A stretch of 64,000 nt of DNA. It comes from Dryococelus australis. Its lineage: Eukaryota; Arthropoda; Insecta; Phasmatodea; Phasmatidae. The notes under the pieces are model-generated. The model did not search any database and was not told where the DNA came from. It saw only the letters and a program-made list of their open reading frames with translations. The DNA lies in NCBI GenBank assembly GCA_029891345.1, contig CM057000.1, forward strand, positions 138,740,663 to 138,804,662, read 5' to 3'. A program made the translations under genes and the position numbers. Numbering within the stretch: the first letter of the stretch is position 1; every line of letters starts with the position of its first letter. Below, piece after piece: positions 1 through 11,209 of this stretch.

Positions 1-89
1 TTTACATAAGATGGAGGGGTACACGACGTTTATACAAGTATATCTTAAGCAGGGCTTCAAAAGTGCTCATTTCACCGTGAAAAGCCTAT
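1..89 (-). mobile_element. MITE family AGGCTG, long form, cut by window start
   Basis: This is the terminal part of a long-form MITE. It matches the ends of the copies at 44485-44909 and 61494-61910, including the TCTTAAGCAGGGCTT stretch and the terminal CACCGTGAAAAGCCTATA. The rest lies outside the window. It is in the same orientation as the 44.5 and 61.5 kb copies. Confidence 0.8.
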
Positions 90-174
90 AACAGCAGTGA
101 TGATTTACACTTCGATTCCACGTAACCGCTATGCGCGTGGACATAGCTCCTTCTTCCTCCGAAGGAATGCACGT

Positions 175-640
175 GCTAAAAAAAAAAAAAAAAAACAGTC
201 TATTGCATGCCTGAGACAGTTATCCTGCAAGAGACTTGAAGTGGCTTGAAGTGTGGTCGACAGAGATGAGACTGTGCTGCCGCTAACTGGAACCATCCGC
301 TGAGCTAGGGGAGACCTGGAGGTCTGCATGAAATATTCATGAGATTAATGCAGCACCGCCAGGAAAACTGGGGAATGATGGATGATTGCGTTCACCCTGA
401 GACAGCGAGCAGAAATGATGTGACGTGAATCTTCTTTTTCTTATGTAGCTCCATTCATCAAGGTTGTGAGGTGTATTGCCAATGCCTGTTGAAACATTGG
501 CCATTCGTGCATTGCTTTGCAAGAAACAGTGTAGGTGCGATGTCAACGTTGCGGTATTTAATGATATGTAAGCTGTCAGTATTACGGCTAAGTGACCATT
601 ACAGTCCAAAGGAATTAAAACATACGAACTTGGAACATTT
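175..640. other. No gene; poly-A tract and unique DNA
   Basis: An A run lies at about 178-196. The rest is unremarkable. Open frames here are short and carry no recognisable domain. Confidence 0.5.
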
Positions 641-644
641 GCAG

Positions 645-856
645 CTCTTTAAATCACACGCGTTCGGGAGGTCCCCGGGTTCGATTCCCGGTCCGGCCAT
701 CCTGATTTCGGTTTTTCCACGGGTCCCTAACAAAGGCCATGGCCTATTCCTTCCCAATCCTTCCCCACTCCTTCTCCCTGTGCGACTTGCACCGTCTCTA
801 ATAACCTCGCTGTCGACGAGACGTCAAGCCCAATTACCTACCTACCTCCTCAGATC
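645..856 (+). repeat. tRNA-derived SINE, 5'-truncated
   Basis: A Pol III B box, GGTTCGATTCC, lies at 678-688 inside a T-arm-like palindrome (CCGGG...CCCGG). It is followed by a SINE body with ATCCTGATTTCGG and GGCCATGGCCTATTCCTTCC. The 3' part has CCTCGCTGTCGACGAGACGT, close to a 3' module I recall from polyneopteran insect SINEs. The tRNA-like 5' half with the A box is missing or unrecognisable. The copy at 15235-15475 shares the body. Confidence 0.7.
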
Positions 857-859
857 ACA

Positions 860-1750
860 CTTAAATTTGTTAAAAATAGTAATTGGAACGAACCAATAAA
901 CTATTAATTGAAAGGCGTAGTACACCGTACTTAAGAAATTGTCCATCAATAATAATTAGGATCAGCTGCTTTTCGCGGAGAAATGTCACATGTTGTGTTC
1001 CAAAACACTTTAGTTGAGAAACACTTTCATGATTGGCGCATTTGAATTGTCACGCGAATCGTGGACAGTTAGTATCGGAGAAACCTAATTGTGATTAGCG
1101 TACTCACGTAACAGGCACCATCCATTAGTACAAAGACAAGCCGCCAATAGCTAAATGAAAACTGCAAGTGCACACGTAATTTTAAAGACGTTCTGTATTT
1201 TAAATTGGCCAACATATTTGGAAGCTAATGCCAACAGCCATGTTGTTCTACGTTCACGAATCACACAATTCTAAAAGAAAAAAAAGACCACAATAAAAGT
1301 ATCAAGTTCAACATGTTATATCATATTAGGTCCAGATACCATTTCCTTGCTCTCCATCACACTCCAAATTTCTGTTTACGATGACTCGCGGAATAGGTCG
1401 TTTCGACGTGACGGCATACAATTCAGCCCCTTATGTTGAGAAAATGTGCGTCGCGAAATGTCGCTCTCGGGTCCGTGGCAGTTACTCGTAGTATGAGCAG
1501 AATGATAAATGTAAATGTACGAAAGTATAGGTCGGTCCTTTGGCTTCATGCTTCACACACTAACTTGTCGTTATGACGTCATGAGGCCGCGCTGCGAACT
1601 TCTGATGTCGAGCGGTTTACTATGATTAATACCTCTGTAACGACCGAACGGCTGACCCGATCGAAACGATTCTGCTGTCAGTTTGTGCGTAAAAAAGAGT
1701 TAATAAAAACATAACGATAAATAATAAACACAAATAGTGCTTTTCTAACA
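860..1750. other. No gene recognised
   Basis: A+T-rich unique-looking sequence without long open frames, inverted-repeat ends or Pol III boxes that I can see. It ends in a pyrimidine-rich run. Confidence 0.5.
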
Positions 1751-1755
1751 AATAA

Positions 1756-2164
1756 TCATTTTCTTTGCAGATTACAAACAAAAATAGTTAAAAATAACGA
1801 GTTAGGCGAAAAGGACAGTAATGATATTAACAACATGAATAGCGCTTGACAAACCAAATCTAATACTGAAAGGATGACTCAGCTACCTCAATCCATTCCG
1901 GAGTTATACGAAGAAGAAGAAGAAGTTGACAATTCCACGCAGCAGCCAAATGCGGACGTGGCGATTGCGTCATCGTCGCATGCCACATCACGTGACGAGA
2001 CTAAAACTAAACAACCATGACATAATCATCGCAAACGCAAAAAGCACCAAGATAGATTGCTACAACTAAGTGAGTTAACTGCAAAACGAAGGAAGAAGTC
2101 AATAGACACGTCTCCAGCAAACACATTAATGACGTTTCATTTGTTTTCCTCTCGCCACCCATAG
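1756..2164 (+). pseudogene. Cryptic coding-like exon (unknown acidic/basic protein), one in-frame stop
   Basis: A splice-acceptor-like tract (TTTTCTTTGCAG) ends near 1770. An ATG at 1874 opens a 48-codon frame to a TGA at 2018-2020. The same frame continues without a stop for another 47 codons to TAG at 2162-2164. The first half is acidic (a five-Glu run, then Ser/Thr/Asn-rich). The second half is strongly basic (HRKRKKHQ, AKRRKK), like a nuclear localisation segment. The TGA could come from CGA by CpG decay. A donor-like GTGAGT lies at about 2071. Acidic then basic composition is seen in linkers of DNA-binding proteins, including those of MADF/BESS type, but no domain is convincing. It may be a decayed exon, a domesticated transposon part or chance. 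Confidence 0.35.
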
Positions 2165-2199
2165 ACGCCACGTAAAAATACCTACGGCCGTGTAGATGA

Positions 2200-2890
2200 C
2201 ACAGCCCACCGCACTTTTTTGAGCGGAAATCCCTTCATGGCTATCGTGTTCAGTGCTGCGATGGTAATGACTTTGCACACGCACGAAATTTTCATTTTGT
2301 GGTGGGAGTATAGTTACAAAGTATACCTACTTGGCCATACTTGTAATTAAGGGCTAGGAGGGTTCATTACTGAGAATCATGATGGGCACTGAAATCAGAG
2401 GGGTAGATTGATGGAAGAGTATCTGGAATAAAGCCGTGTTATTATTGTGTCAACAGAACATCACAATTACAAGAAGCTATATATTATCAGCGGAGAACTT
2501 TGTTTATAATAACGATAACCTAATGAAAGCCTGTAAGTAACTGGGCTTGTCCACCTTGTGTTGAGTCCTGAGGCTGTTGTTCTGACAGACGCCACTGCAA
2601 GCTCCTGGGGTCCTCCATTCCGGTCGACGTCTCTGCGGAGAAAGAACACCCATTCGCGTCGCATGTTGCAACCCGCCCTACTTCCTGATTGGCAGTAAGG
2701 GTTCTCGCTTACCAGCGTTTGACGGTCCACGCCCCGTTTGCAGCAACCACCTTCCTGGTTCGTACCTAAGTGATGGGGTGGGCTCAGGCGACGATGTACT
2801 TGAAGGTGTGCTCATGCCAACATAAAGGCGTGGTCGTCTCCAACTACGCTCAAGCAATTATGTAAAGGAATCGGACTTTCCTGCGTATCA
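2200..2890. other. No gene recognised
   Basis: Moderate-GC sequence. An 87-codon minus-strand frame at 2467-2730 has no recognisable motif. It lies downstream, on the minus strand, of the mariner fragment at 2895-3018 and may be part of an older element. Confidence 0.4.
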
Positions 2891-2894
2891 TCGT

Positions 2895-3018
2895 GCAGAC
2901 ATCACCCCGTCGTCTTTTATAATCTGTCGCCGCTGGAAAAATCGCCTGCCCCGTAGATGTTTCTTCATCTTGCCACACAGATGAAAGTCCGAAGGTGCCA
3001 AGTCTGGGCTAAACTGTG
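2895..3018 (-). pseudogene. Mariner (DD34D) transposase fragment
   Basis: Reading the minus strand gives FSPDLAPSDFHLCGKMKKHL followed by RGRRFFQRRQIIKDD. SPDLAPSD with a following KKHLRGRRF is the signature of the mariner transposase C-terminal catalytic region. The final D of SPDLAPSD is the third catalytic Asp, and it is present. The N-terminal DNA-binding domain and the first two catalytic Asp residues are not visible. Only about 40 residues survive of the usual roughly 340. No inverted repeats can be assigned to it. Confidence 0.75.
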
Positions 3019-3096
3019 AATGCATTGTCAACACCAGCTGTGCAGTAAAGATGTCGTGGTGCGGGCAACGTGAGGACTGGTATTATGCGGGAGTTA

Positions 3097-3604
3097 CATA
3101 GCCCCCCCCGACAAACAGCACGACACGACCAAAACCGTAACGCTGTGACTGCACGAATGTACAGCCCGACGTTTACTGTCGCTACACGAAGAGTAGAGTT
3201 TTGGAAACAGTTTAGAAGGCTCTGATTAACTACGCCAGTTTCGAAAGTGGTAAGCGTATAGGAGATTTGTAATACATGACGGCGACAAAGTGTCATTGCT
3301 AATGCGTACAGATGGAAAATTATTATTTTAAAGAGTTAAATATAGTAAATTTCAATATATTCTCTTTAAGATACGTATTTGCCATTTTAGGGAAAGTTTG
3401 CCACACGATTTAATTTTGCAAGGTTGTGCACGCTGCGTGCCGTGCCGCACGACACGACGAAAATAGAAATCATTTCTAATCTTAATTTGCTGGTCGGAAG
3501 ACAGAATTTGTCGGGCTTACGTCAGATCTATCTTGAATTTCATTGGTGGTTTAGTTTTAAGTGTCGTGTCAGCGCTGTCGTGTCGTGCTTGTCGCGGCTA
3601 TGCG
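3097..3604. mobile_element. Non-autonomous inverted-repeat element, about 0.5 kb
   Basis: The left end carries CATAGCC followed by CGACAAACAGCACGACACGA (about 3097-3129). The right end, read from the minus strand, carries CATAGCCGCGACAAGCACGA followed by CACGAC (3604-3578). The shared CATAGCC...CGACAA...GCACGACACGAC gives imperfect inverted ends of about 30 bp. Another GCACGACACGAC lies inside at about 3447. There is no transposase in between. The superfamily is unknown and no clear target-site duplication is visible. Confidence 0.45.
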
Positions 3605-3639
3605 ACTTCGACAGTATCCTGCAGCAACTCCACTTGTGC

Positions 3640-3810
3640 AAGTAGACAATTTACGGGGCAGACGATCTTCCAGCTACGACGAAGTGAAAGGCGAAGTGGG
3701 GAAATGGCTTCGTTAGCAGGACGCCAGTGTCTGTCGTCAGGAATGCGAAACCTGATTTTTCGCCGCGTGGCGAATATTTAAATAAACATGGTGAATATGT
3801 TGGCAAATAA
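3640..3810 (+). pseudogene. Mariner transposase C-terminus, second fragment
   Basis: The plus strand encodes LRGRRSSSYDEVKGEVGKWL and then, after frame changes, GMRNLIFR and LNKHGEYVGK ending at TAA 3808-3810. Members of the mariner family end with a similar LRGxRF...EVxxxVxxWL...RWxKCLNxxGxYVxK pattern. This is the last 60 or so residues of a transposase with at least two frameshifts and one stop. It lies on the opposite strand to the fragment at 2895-3018, so it represents a different insertion. Confidence 0.65.
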
Positions 3811-4001
3811 TGGAATGGCGCTGAAATTAAAATGCGTTTGGTTTTTGACCTATTTTCATCCGTTAACCCACAAAAAAAATAACGAAGTGTCCTTTTTTGA
3901 TTTGCCGCCGTAATAACGCGAATTTTTCAAGTCTTAAGTGATAAGTTTTAATAGTGGAACAATTGATAAGGACCCTCAATGATGTTACATCAAAACGCAA
4001 A

Positions 4002-4314
4002 TCTTAATAATATTATAAATGCAAAAGTTTGTATGTTAGTTACTCAAGTCGTAACGGCTCAACAGATTTGAATGAAATTTGGTACAGGAGTAAATTATAT
4101 AGCTAATATTCTGGATTAGCACGTAGGGTACTTTTCATCCCGGAAAAACGAACAGTTCCTTAGGGAATATATAAAATACGCCACCAACTATTTGAGTAGG
4201 CGCTGGTTGGAGGTCTGTTTTTTTTTTATATTCCTTTATATTAGAAGACGAATTCAGATAGAGCACTTCGTCATTATAATTAAGGTTTGATTTTTTCACG
4301 CGGGTAACAGCTAG
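4002..4314 (+). mobile_element. Helitron-like non-autonomous element (Lep1-like)
   Basis: It starts with TCTTAATAATATTATAAATG after an A and ends with GCGGGTAACAGCTAG before a T. This is the A|TC...CTAG|T arrangement of Helitrons. The interior holds the conserved ACGGCTCAACAGATTTGAAT block found in Lep1-like insect elements, and GGGTACTTTTCATCCCGGAA. At 313 bp it has no coding capacity. The usual 3' hairpin is poor here. Confidence 0.7.
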
Positions 4315-4319
4315 TGGGT

Positions 4320-5540
4320 CTATAAGTTTACGTGAAAGATGCATTTAAACTATTCAAAGAAAATTGAATGGCCTTACTGTGAGGAACGTGGTTGGCTGCG
4401 GAGCCTTGGCTGGGGGGTAGGATCGTGAGTTGATTGGCTAGCGGAATTCACAGTGATTGTAAGGGAATAGTTTGAATGGGGGCGGACTTCTCATAGAGGG
4501 TTCGGGAGAGAACGATGCGTGTGTTTCGCGTCGTCGAAAATGAGGACCTTATGGAGAGGCCTGACCTCAACCCGTAACTTCACTCTTAAGAGTCATTAAA
4601 GCCTATCTGTGATCAGTAATCCTGTCCGGGGCCAGATATCACCGGAGAGTGGTAAAACCATGTGGTAATCTTGATCACGTGGAGGTTTTCAGCGCCTGTA
4701 ATAGTTTGAAATGCATTGCGCCCGCCACCGCAAAAAAAAAAAAAAATATAAAAACAACTACGCATTCGCCATTAAGTCGGTCACAAAACTCCAACAAATT
4801 TTTTTATTTGACGTGCAGAGTGTAGCAAACCTACATAAGCTAGCCTGTGAAATTTTGTTCAAAATCAACTGTCGAGGGGCGGTATAAATACGTAACTGAG
4901 CGTTCAGACACCAAGGAAGTTAAAATATGTGATTCTTAATTATTTTATTGATTCAAATGCTGTGCAGTAATTTGTAACATAAATAGTTCGTCGCTTAGAC
5001 TTCAGTGTCGCACTGGCCGAAATTATATTTTACACTGCTTTTTTAGAGGCAGCAAACGTCCACGAAACCAGCGGCAGCACTTTCAGAGAAGCGAAAAAAT
5101 TTTGATCGATTTAATCCATAGACATTATGGTCAGAAATTTGTACTCAGTATTGACCCATGCCGTGCGCAGTTTTCCAAGGACATTAGAACTTAGTCTATA
5201 TTTAATTTATATCTCAGGTCTAAATTTACTAATATTTAAAAGCTATTTGAAGGTAATATTTGTTTCTTGATATGGAGAAATAATATATGCTGAATATGCT
5301 ATTTTTTATTGTGTTAAACATTTTTGAAATTAATATTTTTGAGTGGCGAAATAACTAAGGGTCTTCCTAAATGAGTCTACGACTTTTTGCTTGAACATAT
5401 CTATGTAACAGAAGAGTTTGAAATCTCCTGTCCTGATATTTATTCGTGAATGTTTCCGGAACCTAGTTTTCATTAGAGTGCCGGACACAAACTCACGCAC
5501 AGAGCTTGAGTTTTTTTTTTTTTTTTTCACATAAACACGT
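4320..5540. other. No gene; a weak TATA-like site at 4883
   Basis: A+T-rich sequence with no supported gene. GGGGCGGTATAAATACG at about 4877-4893 is a good TATA match, with TTCAGACA about 20 bases downstream, which is shorter than the usual spacing. There are T and A runs at 4732-4746 and 5511-5527. Confidence 0.3.
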
Positions 5541-5544
5541 CTTA

Positions 5545-6094
5545 TGCCCGGTTGCACCAACATCTTCCCTGATCCTAGTTCCAAACCAGGATCTATCTTG
5601 ATCTTGGTTTCAATGTAAAAGTGTTGCACCGATGAAATATGATTTTGGATCTCCGATTCGTCGATCTTGGTTCCGAAGTGAGAGATCGATATTAAGTATG
5701 AGACAAATTTTGCTATTGGTTCGTAATATATGACGTCATGGAAGTAGACGTATTTTTCATATAGATAGAACTAGATGTGCGATCTTTTATCTGTTTTAAG
5801 TGAACTAGTGTTGTACGAATTTTACTGAATAATATTCAAGTACGTATAATGTTGTTTTAATTTCCCAAGAAAACAATTGAACGTAGTTCTATCTGTTGGC
5901 GTATTTTCAAACTACATTTGTCTATGATGGCTGCTGTTCTCGGAACGAGATTTCGAACCTACAGTTTCGGCGGTTCGAAATGAACTTAATCTCTGATCTG
6001 TCCTGCTCTGAACTCGAATGGTGCAACAACTTTCTCTGTTGATCTTAGATACGCTCTGAGATCGAGTTTCGAACCACGATGGTACAACCAGGCC
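5545..6094. mobile_element. 550-bp inverted-repeat element with TTA flanks (PIF/Harbinger-like?)
   Basis: The left end TGCCCGGTTGCACCA and the right end (minus strand) GGCCTGGTTGTACCA match at 12 of 15 positions. Each end is flanked directly by TTA (5542-5544 and 6095-6097), fitting a 3-bp target duplication. Inside there are repeated TTGATCTTGGTTCC-like and GATCTTGGTTCCGAAG segments near both ends. No transposase. The TTA duplication suggests PIF/Harbinger, but other superfamilies with GGTTGCACCA ends exist. Confidence 0.6.
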
Positions 6095-6490
6095 TTAGAA
6101 ACCAGACCGACACACGGGGTAACCGGACGGGAAAGGCGATGTGACGTTTGCAGGGTTATCCGTTCCGGCGCTATAACTTCGTGACTAGCGACACGAGTGT
6201 AAAACAAGTGTGATCTCGTTCGATCGCGTATTCGACCACGATGCGAGCGTGACCTTGAGTTGGCGCCGGACATGCGCAACGCGAGGGGGGGGGGCCCGCG
6301 GCGACTACCGGCAATTTCGGGCGTGGGCGGAAATTTCAGGGCGGAATATCTCGCGACTCCGATATGCCAGTGTGATGATCTTGATGCCAAAACGGAAAAT
6401 CTCTTTTATATCGGTCGATTTAAGCCATATTGACCAAGTACTCATTTCGTTATACCCATATAATTCTCGTATTCAAAAATTTAACCCGTG

Positions 6491-6735
6491 GGGCCGCTGT
6501 GGTGTAGGGGTTTAGACGCCTCACCTCCCACCAAGGTAAACCAGGTTCGATTCCTGGCGTGGTCACCCTCGGATTTTCGCACCTAGGATTAGTGCTGGAC
6601 GATGCCGCTGGTTGGCGGGTTTTCTCGGAGAGCTCCCATTTCCTCCGCCACTTGCATTCCGGCGCTGCTCCATACTCGCTTCGCCTCGCACAAATATCTT
6701 CACTCGCTTTAAAACCCATGGCAGTGTCCCCGACG
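6491..6735 (+). repeat. tRNA-derived SINE, complete head
   Basis: GGGGCCGCTGTGGTGTAGGG is the tRNA-like head with an A-box-like TGGTGTAGGGG. The B box GGTTCGATTCC is at 6544-6554. The body has GGATTTTCGCACCTAGGATT, GGTTGGCGGGTTTTCTCGG and CATTCCGGCGCTGCTCC. The same head and body occur on the minus strand at 12545-12828 and 26290-26638, so this is one family. A T run near 6750 may mark the tail or terminator. Confidence 0.75.
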
Positions 6736-6789
6736 TGAACATGCAGAGTTTTTTTTTTTTAATCTGTGAATAAATAAAACATGCAAACC

Positions 6790-7430
6790 AATGCAGCGCA
6801 CGTATTCCCGCGGCGACCCTCCGGCGGCGAGGAGACCGTCCATTCCAAGGTCACCAGCGTGTCAAGGGAGGATCGAACCGAGGGCATCGGCTCCCCACGC
6901 CAGACGGGCAAGAAGGGGGCTGAATTTCAATTTACCGCCGGCCATTACGGGTAGACCCAGCTGGTGGGAGAGCTAGGGGAAGGTGGTGGGCGGGGGGTAG
7001 GTATAAACATGGCGGGGCTAAGCCCGAAGGCAACGGTGGGGTTGGTGGGATGGTTTGGAGGGGGGGGGAGCGGATGCAGTCATTACCTACAGCTTCGTGA
7101 CCCGGCCAGGGCAGTTCCTGGCACCTGGCCACCCGGGCGGGGGCACACGGCACGTACGGAAGGGGTGCCGCTGCTTGCCCGGGATGGGGAGTCGGGGGTA
7201 GCTTCTCCCCTCGGACGCCATCCCGCGCAGTTCCCACACGAGCTACCCCCGTGCACACTCACCCCCTCTTACCCCCCCCCCCCCCTCCTCGTGTGTCTAG
7301 CAAAGGCTTGCGCATCTGCGCCGCGTCTCATCGCCCCCGGAACTCGCGCATGTAAATATCTAATAAAGGCGTGGGCCACGGACGCTGGCGTGGATGCTGT
7401 TTTCTCCTGGAAAGGATCACGAGGACATAA
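6790..7430. other. GC-rich, CpG-containing patch
   Basis: This is a sharp compositional island in A+T-rich surroundings, with CCGGCGGCGAGGAG, long G runs and C runs, and many CG dinucleotides. A 164-codon plus-strand frame (6964-7458) is low-complexity Gly/Pro/Ala and is not a credible protein. A B-box-like GGTTCGATCC sits on the minus strand near 6865. It could be a CpG-rich regulatory patch or an old GC-rich repeat. Confidence 0.35.
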
Positions 7431-7456
7431 GTTGCAGGATCAAGTCTGCAGTCTAT

Positions 7457-7694
7457 AGGCTGCCCACGGTAAAGTGAGCACTTTTCAAGGCCCTGCTAAA
7501 TTTTCCCTTCCAGTCAATTTCTATCTTGCCGCCACTTTTTAATTTGAATATTGGAATGTGGCTAATAAACAACAGTGTACACATTTCACCCACCCTCAAA
7601 TGTAAACGTCTGAGGCTGCAATAAAATATATTTATTAGTGGTCGATGCCTGTTGGGAAGGCCTTAAAAAGTGCTCAATTTACCGTGAATAGCCT
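7457..7694 (+). mobile_element. MITE family AGGCTG, short form
   Basis: It begins with AGGCTGCCCACGGTAAAGTG and ends, on the minus strand, with AGGCTATTCACGGTAAATTG. The terminal inverted repeats are about 35 bp, reaching the AAGGCC motif. It is flanked by TATA on both sides, which fits a TA target duplication. The length is 238 bp. The interior has the AATAAAATATATTTATT block shared by the short form. No coding capacity. Confidence 0.85.
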
Positions 7695-7714
7695 ATATCC
7701 GCGGTGTCTACACA

Positions 7715-8110
7715 CGTTTTGAATCTAACTTGTGAAAAATTATCCTGTGCATGTCGTATGTGGTTGGTTATTAAATGTACCACGTATCACGTGCATTTTA
7801 TACGTCTGGCAACATAAGAGAATATTTTTTTTCGTTCAAATTTAACTTTTACTTTTTTTTTACATATAGAACAGAACATTTTATTTATAACTAATACGAA
7901 TAAATACCGAGAGAAAACGGGTCTGCTGGTAATGCCAAGTAAGGAGGAGTTCAAATGCATGCCATGATACTGAGGGCGCACAAATGCGATTGGTTTTTAC
8001 ATTGATGTAATATTCTAGACATGGTTAGTCTTTGTTTGTACGAGGCGGAAGAATACGCTGGCAGTGGAACTTCAGCAGGGCTCCAGGAAAACTTTTAAGT
8101 AACCACCGAT
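7715..8110 (-). repeat. Repeat family C, minus orientation
   Basis: It matches in reverse the repeats at 11612-12470, 23946-24180 and 39368-39740. Shared blocks are GCTGGTAATGCCAAGTAAGG, GAGGCGGAAGAATAC, CTTCAGCAGGGCT and GTGAAAAATTATCC. The family has no visible coding region. Its outer segment (CTGAARCCCTGCTCAAGTTC in forward sense) resembles that of the AGGCTG MITE, so the two may be distantly related. Confidence 0.6.
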
Positions 8111-11100
8111 GAACGATACAAAATTAAACAGTTAATTAGGAAAGTTACCACACAGATTCCACTGACACGCTAGCAGCGAGCTTCAGTTTTGTGGCTTAAA
8201 ACAAGGGTGCCTTCACGATATTACAAACAACTGACACTTCACACGTTCAAAACAAACTTGGCTTGTAACGTTAACGTTTTCTCACCTTAGAATGTAGAGT
8301 GAATATTGCTTTAAAGAAAGACGGTTTTAGTCTAGTTAAAAAAAAAAAACGTATTCCTGATATTTGAAATCTACATTATAATAAATATTTAACTTTTCGA
8401 GAACACATATTACTCGCATAGAGTAACTTAGTAGAGGCACAACACGCGACCATATTCTGCATCGAGCTCTTATTTTGAGCGGCAAATTGTGGATATGTCG
8501 CCTTTTTTATTATAAAACTCTAAACGTTCGTCATAGCACATCAGTACGGTGAAAATCTAAGAATTAGGAAAATGGTTACCCTATAAACCGAACACGTACG
8601 AAACAACACGAACATGAGCGAATATATGAAGCCCATATTCGCCAAGGGTTAACGTTGTTCTAATCATGCTGATAAGCTCGACACTAGTAGTTTGGTACAC
8701 AACAATTTTTGCCGCCAGGTAGCTCTAGTGTTGTGGGCTTAGTTGATCTTTTTTCCATTTGTATGTGAAGATATTGGATAGTTACAGATTTCATTATATA
8801 TGTAGACACGGGTTTCTTTAGTTTTCTATTTGTATTGCGTTATCACCCTCCCCTCTCCCTCAACCCACATGTTTCACAGGTGTGAGATATGAAGTCACGA
8901 ATTTGTTGTTTCGTCTCACGTATAGTTTATGACATAATGCGAATAATTTATTTATATTCCCTATATTCTAGGGGATGTCTCTCCCTTGAATGTCGTATTA
9001 AGCCCGAAGGTCGTAATACATTTTCCAACTCACTTAGACCGTTTCTCAAATCGTTTCTCAAAAGTTGTAATTCAATTTCACGATCGTCCTCTTTGGTTCT
9101 GTTCAAACACATACAATGTTTTATTTCAATTAGCTATATTCTGTGACATGCTGTCAAAATTTTCTCACACTGGATGAAGGTCTATCTCTTTTCAAAACAT
9201 CTGTTCGCATTTGATAATATTTAGCAGGGTTAATAAAATGCAATTTGAATTCTTTAGGTATGCAAGGAAAAAAAGGTCTGAGAAGATGAACTTCAAGTAG
9301 TGGTTGGCTTTTTGGCAAACGGAGTATTTATAAATATATTAGTAGTGCGTGGCATGACATATCTAATAATATTGTGCAAGTTAAGTTGAGGCATAAGAAC
9401 TTAGAACAGCATAATGCCTGACGATAAGGCTAGATATTTAAATATCAGTAGTACAGATGAAAAGCATTGAACGTCACATTAATATAAAGTCTATAATTGT
9501 CGTACACATAAAAACAAATATAAGTGGTTTGCAATACCTTCATAAAGTTTAAATGCTGTATGTATCGCTTCTCGTATTTTCTTTCTAAAGGGTGGCGGGT
9601 TGCATAATTTGCCGAACAGCAACAAATTGCCTACATTTTTCAAGTGGCACTGTCTCCCAAAAATAAGTCAAAAATATCTGAGAGCACAGGCATGAGAATC
9701 AAACATTATGATTTGGTATTGCCAATACTAAATTATTATAAAATTTCTACAGCTAAAATGATTGTTCCGCAAACATTTATATGACTGCCATTATGAAATA
9801 AACTTCTGATCTGTCTTAATTGCAGGCCAGATAAAATTATGACTGAATTTATTAAAAGGATATCTCAGCCACGATATAAATAAGTCCTTGCTACCGCATG
9901 GCCATCACTTATTTCATCCACAAAAATTTCAGATATATATATATATTTTTTTCATTACTTACAGCGCTTCAAATAAAAAAATTATAAAATTAAACCCAGT
10001 GAGATCAGTGCACGTTTTGCATGTTCCTGGGTGTGTGTAACAGAGCGGGGAAGAGAGAGAAAGTGAGATATAGACGGCTTGTGTGCTGCTGTTACCATCT
10101 GGCACCAGAGAAGCTGGCACTACGTGCCAATTGCCGCCTGTACCCAGGCGGCTGTAATCCCCACCCAGATGTGGAACACGTGCCCCATATTTCCAGCATC
10201 TCCACTGCGCTCTGCAAAACTACCCTCCTGCCCTGTGCCAATCCTTCGCCTCAAAACTACGGCGAATCATGTTCTAGGTCGCATCTTATTTTGACTGTTT
10301 GCAAACCATTTAAGTAGGTGTCCGCTAAAGTAGCATGCACGAGTAAAGAATTAATCTTCTAAGCTGATTCAAGAATTATGTAAAATGTTTGATATGTTGT
10401 TACGGATTCTCAGCGTATGTAAATAAAATTATCTTGATTTTTGACCGAAAAAAAGTGCCATTTTCATGTAAACTGAATGCCTTGCCATTAGAAAAGTATT
10501 TTTTTTTTTAAGAATCGCAATTTCCTTGTCTTTCTAATTTCCACATCACGTTTTAAAAAAACATACGAGACATTCTGAACTAATAGGTAATATTTATTTT
10601 ACGTAATCTCAGTACAACTCGTCTGAAACTCAGGAATTTATGGAGAAAAATTCTACTCGGATGTTCCTGGGATTTTTTTCCCAAATCGTCTTGTAAATTG
10701 CTAGAAAACAAGAGGGTTTCGTGACGAAAATATTTCCAAAATTTTAGCTGTTTGAAAATGTATACAATTTGTGGATTCATCTTCATCGGTGGAGAGTGTC
10801 TACGATTTTTGCAAACATTTTATATCTATACACATGACTTTTTTCTACAGTGTAGGCCTGCTTATACTTTCTTAAAAATAACTTATATAGCAATATAACA
10901 AAATGTGTTTTAAAATAGGCATTAGAATTGCGAAAAAATATATTGGTCTATTATTGTCGCGTGCAAAGTTTGGCTTTACATAAAAGATTTTTAAACACTG
11001 TAATTGGGCTAACAAAGGAAAGGAAGCTCCATATAATGTTTGACATTATGTTCTATATTAAGCTGCTTGTAGTGAATTTACAGTTGATGACTGGCATCCC

Positions 11101-11205
11101 CAAATATAATTTAGTTATCTAAGTTTTTTTTTTTTTCATCTTTCTCACTTCAGTTCAGATGAAAACAACAGTCCACGACACACAATCCTGCAGTGGATAT
11201 TCTGG
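8110..11205. other. No gene; A+T-rich unique-looking DNA
   Basis: About 3 kb without a supportable gene. Open frames at 8889-9177 and 10021-10317 lack any domain or initiation context. Short T/A runs and a TA dinucleotide run at about 9935-9948 are the only structure I see. Confidence 0.5.
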
Positions 11206-11209
11206 CTAT

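Noticed and set aside
6964-7458. 164-codon open frame
   Set aside because: Low-complexity Gly/Pro/Ala sequence in a GC-rich patch that also has a long frame on the other strand. It runs into a MITE. No domain.
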